21,828 bases of DNA from Entrophospora sp. SA101 (Eukaryota; Glomeromycota; Glomeromycetes; Entrophosporales; Entrophosporaceae), in NCBI GenBank assembly GCA_958430865.1, contig CAUDNR010000199.1, forward strand, positions 1-21,828, given 5' to 3'. This document shows, in pieces, positions 10,601 to 19,211 of the stretch (position 1 is its first letter; each line of letters begins with the position of its first letter). Position numbers and translations under genes: made by a program. The notes beneath the pieces were generated by a model. That model had not been told where the DNA came from and did not search any database. It saw only the letters and a list, made by a program, of their open reading frames with translations.

Positions 10601-11370
10601 AGCCACTTGATTTCGATAGAATGTTAATGCTATATCAGTCGAACGATTTTGTCACGCAAAACGATTTTCAAGTGTTTTTTCTACCAAATTTGAAATTTGA
10701 CGCCTAGATTTTTCAATCATTCTTCTGGAAAACAATTAGGGGAGATTAGAATTAAAGTTTATATCACATTACCGTATTCGGAAGTTAATTCTCTCTTTTT
10801 TGGTCATGATCTCTTGCCCACGCTTTTGCCTATTTCAATCACGTATTTACTAAATTTGGAAGTCGATTCTAGAAAAAATTCGACCTCTTTGTCGATTATA
10901 ATTAATTATATGAGTTAGCATAGCAATAGTGTTGGAAAATGACAATTTATAACCACATGACTGGTCATAAGTCATTTGTCATTAAGCAATATGATTGGCG
11001 CAGATCAAATATTTTTATTTTAATATCCCCCCCAGATGTCAACAATGAAATAGTTTTATTGTATATGTGAACTTGTTCATCTCTTAGGCTGACCAGTAAA
11101 GTACATATGTTTGTGAAAATAGCCAACAATATAAACAGCTTCACCAGAAACTGTTTTAAATGCTTCATTTTCTTTAAATGGGGCATACTACAACAAAACC
11201 AGACAAAGTGAACATTGATATTACCAAGAATTTCAGGGATCAAAATTTAGTCATTTGTAATGGGATCATAGTTAACAGTTTATAATATCCATTTGTTATC
11301 TTAAATTATATATAGAACTATCCCTATATAAAAATAATTAGTATGAGGCTCATTTACTATGGAATCCAAG
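7645..11370. other. Long AT-rich non-coding region upstream of the WD40 gene
   Basis: I see no supported gene in these 3.7 kb. The bases just above 7644 should include the 5' untranslated region and promoter of the minus-strand WD40 gene, but no definite element can be named. Simple sequence occurs at about 8200-8218 (GATT repeats), 8340-8360 (ATT repeats) and 8815-8840 (TTA/ATT repeats). The open frames at 8842-9099 and 10697-10918 have the composition of AT-rich noise. There is no convincing tRNA or other RNA gene. Confidence 0.5.
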
Positions 11371-11378
11371 AATTATAG

Positions 11379-11697
11379 TACTATCAGAAGTATTTTAAAA
11401 AGGAACAAGGTGAAAAAATTGCTCTTTATATTTTCAAAATAAATGATACTCAGGCACTTGAAGCTTATCTAAGAAAAGAAAGGATTATCTATGAAATTTA
11501 CCAAGAAGAAAGAAAAATAATAAATATTAGAAAAAGAAAGCAGGCAGGATGAGGATACACAATTACAAAACAAAGACAAAAGTCTCTGGACAAACAAATC
11601 TAACAAACTTACTGTCTATTTTTATCTTCTTGATGAGATTCCTGAACCAATACTAATGTTCTACTCCAACCATAATTTCAGGAGTCCTTTTTTATGA
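11379..11697 (+). pseudogene. Frameshifted coding remnant beside the Tc1 element
   Basis: From 11379, just after an ATAG that could be a splice acceptor, the plus strand reads YYQKYFKKEQGEKIALYIF, then INDTQALEAYLRKERIIYEI and YQEERKIINIRKRKQA up to about 11548. A one-base shift then continues DEDTQLQNKDKSLW and NKLTVYFYLLDEIPEPILMF to a TGA at 11695-11697. The highly charged first half and natural-looking second half join smoothly across the shift, which suggests a decayed gene or transposon exon. I do not recognise the family. Confidence 0.35.
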
Positions 11698-11727
11698 TTG
11701 AGACTGACTCTTTTTTTTTTGTTAAAA

Positions 11728-11871
11728 CTATTTAAGAATTCTTTTCTTTAATTACAAGGAATATAGTTGTAGAAAATGCAAGTGTATGAACCAAGTTACT
11801 TATTTACCAGGTAATTCTTATGTTTGGCATATGGCTGGTCATACTTTGCCCCCAAATTACAACCCATAACT
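11728..11871 (+). pseudogene. Short zinc-binding-like coding remnant
   Basis: A 47-codon plus-strand frame ends at TAA 11869-11871. It contains KEYSCRKCKCMNQVTYLPGN followed by SYVWHMAGHTLPP. The C-x2-C-x-C then H-x3-H arrangement resembles a small zinc finger. It follows the frameshifted remnant at 11379-11697 on the same strand and may be a later piece of the same dead gene. No family is assigned. Confidence 0.25.
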
Positions 11872-11904
11872 ATACCTATTGACCTAAGTCCAAATATCAA
11901 CATA

Positions 11905-12092
11905 CACTCGGTGGACAAAAGTTTGCATCCAAAATTTCTTTTGTATTTATTTCAAAATTATGCTAATTAAAATATTGTAATCTTTATATCATTTGAAAGC
12001 TCTTGTTCTTAATAATATGTTCGTGATATTAAATTATGAAGTTTTGTTGTGAAAAAGGACAAAAAATAAAAAATAAAAAATAATGTAAAAAT
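11905..12092 (+). repeat. Left terminal inverted repeat of the Tc1 element (188 bp)
   Basis: It pairs with 13225-13412 in reverse complement over 188 bp with ten mismatches and no gaps. Nine of the ten differences are transitions. At four positions (near 11909, 11926, 11996 and 12022) the differences are of the CG versus CA/TG kind expected from decay of CpG. Confidence 0.9.
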
Positions 12093-12138
12093 CGTGAAAA
12101 TGTTGATCATTTTTTGTTTTAAAACAATTTTGAAAAAA

Positions 12139-13173
12139 ATGGGAAAGAACCGCGAATTGACTGTTTCTGAAAGATCACAAATTATTGGCCTTTTAAAAGG
12201 TGGTCATACAAGAAAAGAAAATAGTGACATTCTTGGTTTTCCACTTTCAACTGTTAAAAGTACAATTCAGTGTTATGGAAGTTCCAAAATACCCTTAAGC
12301 AAAAAAAGAAGTGGCTGACCCAGATTGCTTGGTGGTAATGAACAAAGTGTTTTGAAAGAAATTGTTAAAACTAATAATAGAGCTGCAGCTAGTGCTATAC
12401 AAAATTCTCTTAATGAAGCCACTGGTATAAATGTTTCCGTTAGAATGATTTATAGAAATTTGGATCAAATTGGTATTCATTCTCATAATGCAGTGTTAAA
12501 ACCACTTCTTAATGAAAAGCAATGCCAAAATCGACTTGAGTGGTGTATGAATTGGCGAGATTGGACAATAAGACAATGGAGGACTGTCATATGGAGTGAT
12601 GAAAGTCGATTCACTCTTTTTGGGAATGATGGACCAACAAAAGTATGGCATGAGAAGGGAACTCATAACAATATTGAAAATTTGGCTCCTTCTGTAAAAC
12701 ATGGTGGAGGTGGAATTATGGTTTGGGGTTGCTTCACAGCTAAAGGATTGGGACCATTAGTAAGAGTAGAAGGAAAAATGAACCATAGGGATTATATAAA
12801 TATTTTAGAAAATCAATTGCTTCCATTCGTTCAAGAAAAATTTTCTAGAAAAAGTTACAAATTTCAGGATGATAACACGCCTGTCCACATGGTTAAAAAT
12901 GTTAAAAAATGGATATCTGAGAAAAAGTTAAAGATTCTGGAAGATTGGCCTTCTCGATCTCCAGACCTTAATCCCATTGAACATCTATGGGATGAACTTG
13001 GTAGAAGATTAAAGCAATGTCCTGAACATCCAAAAAATAAAGATGAATTGGAACTTTTTTTGAGAGAGGAATGGCAACAAATTCCTTGTGAAAAATACTT
13101 AAATTTAATTGACAGTATGCCCCGAAGGGTTGAAGACTGCATTGCCAATAATGGTTGGCCCACTAGATATTAA
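12139..13173 (+). pseudogene. Tc1/mariner DD35E-type transposase, broken by one TGA
   Basis: The frame runs from ATG 12139 to TAA 13171-13173 (344 codons). Its only interruption is TGA at 12316-12318, in the context KKRSG-stop-PRLLGG, where an Arg (CGA) is expected. The N-terminal part (MGKNRELTVSERSQIIGLLK and onward) is the helix-turn-helix DNA-binding region. The catalytic triad is visible: Asp in VIWSDESRF, Asp in KFQDDNTPVH, and Glu in SPDLNPIEHLWDEL. I count 35 residues between the second Asp and the Glu, one more than in classic Tc1 (DD34E). The WGCF motif and the Gly-rich KHGGGGIMVWG are typical of the family. An in-frame ATG at 12094 lies 15 codons upstream; 12139 fits homologues better. 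The enzyme would cut and paste the surrounding element. Confidence 0.92.
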
Positions 13174-13224
13174 ATAATATTTTTTTGAAATAAAGAATAC
13201 ACTTTTATCTATTAACATTTTGTT

Positions 13225-13412
13225 ATTTTTACATCATTTTTTATTTTTTATTTTTTGTCCTTTTTCATAACAAAACTTCATAATTTAATATCATGAACAT
13301 ATTATTAAGAACAAGAGCTTTCGAATGATATAGAGATTACAATATTTTAATTAGTATAATTTTGAAATAAATTCAAAAGAAATTTTGGACACAAACTTTT
13401 GTCCACTGAGTG
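13225..13412 (-). repeat. Right terminal inverted repeat of the Tc1 element (188 bp)
   Basis: It is the reverse complement of 11905-12092 with ten mismatches and ends CCACTGAGTG next to the TA at 13413-13414. The copy lies 51 bp after the transposase stop codon, so the 3' untranslated region is mostly terminal repeat. Confidence 0.9.
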
Positions 13413-13414
13413 TA

Positions 13415-13744
13415 CATCTGGTTTTCCTGGAGCCTTCAATAATTCTTTTATCTTACAACCCAAAGTCTAGATAAAAGACCCTTAAGTTGGTGTATCCATG
13501 TATATTCCAAAGGTGTCCCCTTGACAATATGTTTAATAATTAAAGGGTTCCAACTAATAATTAAAGGTTGGCTGACCATTGATCATTAGAAAGGCTGAGA
13601 ATCAATCATATTGCTTTAGTAGTTAATTACAGTCAAAGGTAAGGTTATCAAGATTGTTATTAACTTGGTCTAAAACCAAGTGCATTTATACCTCTTGAGG
13701 CAGTATAAATAATGTGATTTGTGCTATTATACTCTCCAATAATA
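13415..13744. other. Intergenic sequence right of the Tc1 element
   Basis: I see no open frame of note and no structure beyond short repeats of AATAATTAAAGG near 13535-13567. Joining it to the sequence left of the Tc1 element does not extend the coding remnants at 11379-11871. Confidence 0.4.
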
Positions 13745-13753
13745 TGCTTATTA

Positions 13754-13875
13754 TACATGAAGTTGAAACTATTTCAACCATTTGCAGATCTGGTCAAAAT
13801 AGGGTCGAAATAAGGTTGAAACTTATTTTTACTATGTAGTTGCCTCAAGTCAAACCATTTTGACTTCATGTATAA
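13754..13875. mobile_element. MITE-like element with 9-bp flanking direct repeats
   Basis: The 9-bp direct repeat TGCTTATTA occurs at 13745-13753 and 13876-13884. Inside lie inverted ends: TTATACATGAAGT at 13751-13763 is the exact reverse complement of ACTTCATGTATAA at 13863-13875. The left arm overlaps the flanking repeat by 3 bp, so the exact edge is ambiguous (TSD of 6 to 9 bp). The interior has further GTTGAAA/TTTCAAC words that form hairpins (13763-13779) and no coding. A 9-bp target duplication would fit Mutator-like elements, but with so short an inverted repeat the superfamily is not certain. Confidence 0.55.
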
Positions 13876-14061
13876 TGCTTATTAATCAATTACTAATTCT
13901 AAATAAATATTTACATCAAATGAGCAATACATGAAATACTGGGGTGTGCAATATTCTAAGAAAATCAAAACTAATTAATGTCATATATTGATTGGTTATA
14001 TGTGATTTTTTTGTGATCTGCAAATCACATACAGGGTTTTTGAAGAACATTGTAAACATAT

Positions 14062-14411
14062 TGTTTTCAAAACACAACTCCTCCTCCATTTTCAAAGATA
14101 TAGGCATTAAATTTCCATGAAATGTAGTATATGCATTATACTTTAGAGCCATGGAAAGATTTAATGGATTAAAAATGCCAGTGGTGTAAAAAAACTCATT
14201 CGAAATACAGAAAATTTTTCTTTATCATAATACTTCTATCTATTGCAACTTTCGAAAAAATAGTAGAAATAAAGATTCTCTCTCCATAGCACTGTTCTAC
14301 AAATGTATTCTGATTAAAACCTCTAATTATTTTATAAATGTAACGATTTTTCAGAAGCCTTAGTGATTGAAAGTTCATAATATATACTAATAAAACACTA
14401 ATAAAACATGC
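14062..14411. repeat. Diverged tandem duplication, unit 1
   Basis: It begins TGTTTTCAAAACACAACTCC and corresponds along its whole length to 14412-14753. Shared landmarks include CTCCATTTTCAAAKATAT, GCYATGGAAAGATTTAATG, ATCTATTGCAACTTYC, AAATAAAGATTCTCT, CCAGAAGCCTTAG/TCAGAAGCCTTAG and GAAAGTTCATA. The divergence is substantial (roughly a fifth of positions by eye), so the duplication is old. No coding is supported. Confidence 0.75.
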
Positions 14412-14753
14412 TGTTTTCAAACCACTACTTGCCCTCCATTTTCAAATATATGGACACCAAATTAGCATGCAGGATAGTATAAGTAATATAGATTAGAGCT
14501 ATGGAAAGATTTAATGATGTAAAAATATCAATAGTGTAAAAAGGCTCATTTGAAACATGGAAAATTTCTTCTTTATTGTAATACTTTTATCTATTGCAAC
14601 TTCCAAAAAAAATTCTATGAAATAAAGATTCTCTCCATAGCATTGTTCTACAAATGCATCCTGATTAAAAACCACCAACAATTTTATAAATGTAACAATT
14701 TTCCAGAAGCCTTAGCAATTGAAAGTTCATATTACTAATAAACACTAATAACA
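14412..14753. repeat. Diverged tandem duplication, unit 2
   Basis: This is the second copy of the roughly 350-bp unit and directly abuts the first, beginning TGTTTTCAAACCACTACTTG. It carries the same ordered landmarks with substitutions and small indels. It ends near the CACTAATAACAT at about 14753, matching CACTAATAAAACATG at the end of unit 1. Confidence 0.75.
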
Positions 14754-15155
14754 TTAATTCGTGTTCCGTGAAACAAGTAGAGAAAATTAATAGTCGATTT
14801 TGGTGCTAAATTTTGCTGATCATTAATTGATTTTTTCCGAAGCCCAAGTTTTAGTCCTAAGGTAACCTTCCTATATATGGATTTAGAAACAACAATTATA
14901 CTTGTAATACGTTCATAAAATCTCAAGGATTTAATATATCAATTTTTAAAAAATTTTTCCTATGAATTATTTTTACTTCTATATGACGCCAAGCTGGATT
15001 CCCACTTAAATTTATTATATAAATTCGAAATTTAAAAAATTTTATGTATATAAATTTAAAAGAAATTTTTTTATTGAAGGTATATATTTTTTTTTAAATC
15101 TAATACATATATTATATAAATTTTTTAAATAATAAAGTAAATTTATAGGAGTTTT
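14754..15155. other. AT-rich sequence downstream of the DDE-like gene
   Basis: I see no gene here. The stretch next to 15156 should contain the 3' untranslated region of the minus-strand gene. Around 15005-15060 it has several short AAATTTA/TAAATTT inverted words that are expected at this base composition. I could not find a terminal inverted repeat matching the sequence beyond 21081. Confidence 0.4.
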
Positions 15156-18100
15156 TCAATTACTGACTCCAAGTGTTGTTTTGGCATTTTTCTCACGTAA
15201 CTGTGCTGAATATCTAGTTATCCATCCTTGTATAGTTGGTAATTTTGGTAAATCTGAATTCTCAATTTCTCCTTCTTCTACTTTTGATTTCAAAACATCC
15301 AACATTTCTTGAGGACTCATTCGGTAACTCTTATCAATATTTCCTGTCAAAAAACATTGTTCTAAAATGAGAATGATTCTTTTTGGCATACGTTTACCAC
15401 CACCCTTCTTCCCATATTTTTGGACTTCTTTCAATGCCCAACCACCTACTAGTGGAAACTCAGATGATTCTAATGGGCTGTGATATGTAAAGCATTTAAT
15501 TATATCTATTATTATTATAAAACAAAAAAATATTATTTGTCTAATCTTACCTTATTTCTTGTTCCTGATGAACCATGCTTCGATTTCTCAAAGGCAAGCC
15601 TAAAACTAGGTTAGTAAAATTTTACAACATTTAAAAATATCATGAACATATATTATTACCTTCCACATTTGCTAAAGTTTCTTGACTCAATTCTTTATCC
15701 AACATTTCTATTAGCTTTTGCCTTTTATTTTGATTATCATATACAATTCCTCGATTTGTCAACTCATTTTTTAATTCTGGCAATGCTAATCTTTTTGGAC
15801 AGATTCCTAATATTTCAACAAAATTTTTAGAAATGAATTTGGGTTATTCAAGTGATATACTTTAATTACCTGATGCATGTGGGAGAGGTATTTTCCAAGG
15901 AGATTTTGGTTTAGTTGGTTCAGAAACTTGGGGTGATGGTTGACTAATCTCATTTTTTGTAATATTTTGAATTTGTGCAGGAGAAAATGTTGTCCACCTT
16001 CCAATATTTGGAATTCCTCGTGCTTGAATATATCCTGCATTTTCACCTTCTGTGGGCCAATTCCATTCAAACCAATTAGATATTCCAGGAATTGTCATAG
16101 TTTTTTCTTTTTCTTTTTTATTATCTAAGTATAATTTTATTGTTTTTTTGGTGTAATTAGCTAATATAAATATTTATTAACTTCATCTAATAACACTTTA
16201 TATTTTTTTTTATCTTTTATAATTAAAAATTTACCACGATTGAGCTCAATATGAGCAACTGAAGTTCCAGCAGTATTTTCAATAGCTGAAGTAATATCAT
16301 TTCCTTCCTGAATTTCTCCACCAACTCGAACATATTGTTTAATTGCAAGTGATATCTAATAAATCACCATTAGAAATATTTAAAGGTAATGAATTCTTTT
16401 CTTACTTTATAATTCAAACCTGAGCATGGTGAGAATCCACTGCTGTTTTGGCTTCTCCTGCTTCCAAGAATATCCATTTTTTTACATGAATTCCATACCA
16501 CTCATTCCATTTACTCATTATAATCATGAGTTCTGAGTTATGATAGTGTGGGCCATTATCAGAGATTATACTTACCCATTTTGGCTTTATTTCCAAATTT
16601 TCTATTACAGAATGCAATGAAGATGCAGTAAACCATGCATCCTGACGAGCATCAGTAGACCAATGATCTATTGCTTCCACATTGATTTCAGAACTTTCAT
16701 TGGATTTGGTATACAACAAGACTGTATGTAAGGTCCAGCCTTTTTTTCCAAAAAAATCTTGTTTTGTCTCACGTGAGGTTTTGGGTAGTATTTTCATTTT
16801 ATAGTCTACTACTAATACTGCCCCATCTTCATCCAGATCTAAAAGTGAAGCATTAAATTGTGCATTCAAATAGACTTTCCTGGTCTGGTGTGCAATATAA
16901 TAAAGCAAGCGATCTTGATATTCTTGGATTTCATCATAATAAGTATTCAGATTTGTTTTTAAATCTTCAAAAAGCTTGAATACTTCTTGACATTTATTGC
17001 AGGTATGGGTATGAGGAACATTACACTCACCAAAGGCATATAATAGGCAATGATTTATGCACAAGTCATGGGAAGTTATTCCATGATCTGTAACCACTAA
17101 ATGTTCTTCATATTGTTTTTTTAAGTATCGTTGTAATGATTGGCAACGTAAGTGGAAGGCATTCTTTAATTTAATTGAAATATTATTTAGTGGATTATTA
17201 TATATCACATTTCATATATTTTAATTAATACCTGTAATTCCATATTATTTATTTTTTCTTTTATCAGGTTCATAATGTTTTCAAATGTTTCATATCCATA
17301 TGAGCTACATATGGAACACAAGCCCCCAAGATCTTCACGATAAACATATTGATTACCCATTAGCTTGGTGTAGAAAGTTGTTCTTTTAATGCCATTGGGA
17401 AAACTATATTTAAATTTTTCCCATAATGCCCTTTTTGTATTTTTTAGGTAAACTACTGGTTCTCCTGTTTTGGCATCAGTTTTATAAGAGCTCATTATAA
17501 CATGGGCTTTATCTTGAAAAAAAGAATTGAATTGATTTTCTTGTTCATAAGTAATTTTTTTGATTTTTCTAATAGGTCTTTCAGTTACTGCACAGCCAGG
17601 ACCATTAATTCGTGCATATTTTTTTGCTTCATTAATTGTATTAGAAGCCACCTATTATAATTATAAAAATAAATTTTAATTGATGATTGATTTTTATATC
17701 CTAATACTTACTTTCAATTTCTCTGTCAAAATTTTATATGGAAATTTTTCTGCTATTATAGATAGAATTCTTCTTTTTCCATTATATCCCTTTGCATTAG
17801 CTTGCAATGATTGTTGAAAACTATCCCAAAAAACATCACCATCACTACAATACTGTTTAGGAATTGGTTTCAAAAATGCTGAATCATATAAAAACTGTAA
17901 ATTATTGCAATCAGCTTCTGGATTGCTGGATTTTGTCCAAAATTCATGCTACCAGCATAAATAATAGTGAGTAATAGAAATTTATTTCAAGCATGAAAAA
18001 TACATTGTTTATATATGACTTACTGGTGATGCACCTTTATTAAAAGGTGTTATATTTGTACATCCAGCATGAGTCAACATTGTCCTCCAAGCTCGCATTT

Positions 18101-19052
18101 CTCTTTCATTAAATGAATGAGTTGATGGATATATTGCTTTTAAAGCAGCAGTAATTTCAATTATGGTCTTCGTTTCATGGTACCATTTAGTAAAAAATTC
18201 ATTCCATGGTGTTGAAGCTAATGTGAATCGTCGTAAATGATATTCCCATAGAGGTTTCATTTTTTCTTCTATAATCCATTCCTCAGGCAGACATTTAGGT
18301 ACACGAAATTTTTGAATATAAGATTGAACTTGAGGGCTTGTTATACCAAATAAATCTATTCCTTTATGCTGTGAAAGTATGCCAACTTTCTCCCATACAT
18401 TATTAGGACTATTACCAATATATGTGAACACCAAATTATAATTTTGATACATTTTTACACTGGAGTTCTTCTCATTAATTTCTTGAACAAATAAAGTTTT
18501 TATTTTTTTGGCTCCAATCAAATAAACAAAAGATGATTTGAAACCTGGACCTGTATTATCTAGATGATCCTTTGTAAATGCACCTATTCCATATACAAAT
18601 AATTTTATGTTTGAAAACATACAATTAAATGGATAGAAAGTTATGTCTGCAAGAATTTGTTCATTAATTTTTGATTTATTATGTCCCATTATAAGAGGAC
18701 CAGAAAATTTTGATTTACTGCTAAAAAGTTCCTGATAAGTGTTAGTTATAGCAGCTGAAGAATTACTAAAAACTTCACTTTTTTTACCATTAACTTCACA
18801 TATATATCCAGGTTGGTATAATGAGCCTTCACAGCCTTGAACTACAGTAATAAAAAATCGTGTCTCATTAAGAATAACCATTGTTTCCATGCCAATACGA
18901 ATAGGATATAAAATAGAAATATTGTCAATATCATTTGAATTATTGCTTTGTCTAGTTTCCCACCAATTTTGAGAAAAGTCACCAAAATGTAAATTCTCTT
19001 TTAAAGAGCCAACTGAAATTAGAGAAACAGGATAATCTTTACTTCTACTCAT
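15156..19052 (-). CDS. Large DDE-transposase-like protein, nine exons, 1107 residues, intact
   Basis: Minus-strand exons: 19052-18024, 17948-17712, 17651-17232, 17163-16420, 16355-16235, 16124-15870, 15806-15660, 15599-15551 and 15477-15156. Introns are 60-110 bp with GT..AG ends and all phases agree, giving 3324 nt with no stop. A TAA lies upstream in frame, so the ATG at 19052 is the likely start. Landmarks: an N-terminal HFGDFSQNWWETR motif (about 22-34); C-x2-C in exon 3; a Cys/His-rich stretch at about 597-620; candidate catalytic acids D682 (VLVVDYKMKILP), D764 (IISDNGPHYHN) and E796 or E799 (FLEAGEAKTAVDSHHAQ); VRVGGEIQEG; GISNWFEWNWPTEG; a SAP-like segment at 942-971; and a C-terminal GGWALKEVQKYGKKGGGKRM region (1012 on). 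The layout recalls a transposase-like family I remember from fungi and invertebrates; I know no accepted name. Role inferred: an RNase H-fold transposase or its domesticated descendant. Confidence 0.8.
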
Positions 19053-19211
19053 TATTTTAAATTTTTTTACTTAATATATGAAAAAATGTTATTAAGAAAA
19101 GTGAGATTCTCAAATTTTTCAAAAATACTAATATTTATTATCACCAGAAAATTTAATGATGATCGGCAAATTTCACTACTTGAGTCACGTATTACGAATT
19201 AAACTATTAAA
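19053..19211. promoter_or_regulatory. Short gap holding the probable promoter of the nine-exon gene
   Basis: These 159 bp separate the stop codon of the upstream pseudogene from the ATG of the intact gene on the same strand. They are AT-rich, with a single less AT-rich patch (GTCACGTATTACG, about 19177-19189). No particular promoter element is identified; the role follows only from position. Confidence 0.3.

Larger units (their letters stand above)
11905..13412 (+). mobile_element. Complete Tc1/mariner element (1508 bp) at a TA target
   Basis: The element runs from CACTCGGTGG at 11905 to CCACTGAGTG at 13412. It is flanked on both sides by TA (11903-11904 and 13413-13414), the target duplicated by Tc1/mariner elements. 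Both ends carry a 188-bp terminal inverted repeat, and one transposase gene fills the middle. The structure is entire, but the transposase has an in-frame stop, so this copy should be non-autonomous unless supplied in trans. Reading its long inverted repeats by eye gives 10 mismatches in 188 bp and no indels. Confidence 0.93.

Noticed and set aside
10965..11243. 92-codon minus-strand frame
   Set aside because: No recognisable domain or splice-supported continuation; composition typical of chance frames here.
12295..13163. Three minus-strand frames across the Tc1 transposase
   Set aside because: Antisense shadows of the transposase, which has the catalytic motifs on the plus strand.
14550..14738. 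62-codon plus-strand frame
   Set aside because: Lies inside the second unit of the tandem duplication and is not conserved as an open frame in the first unit.
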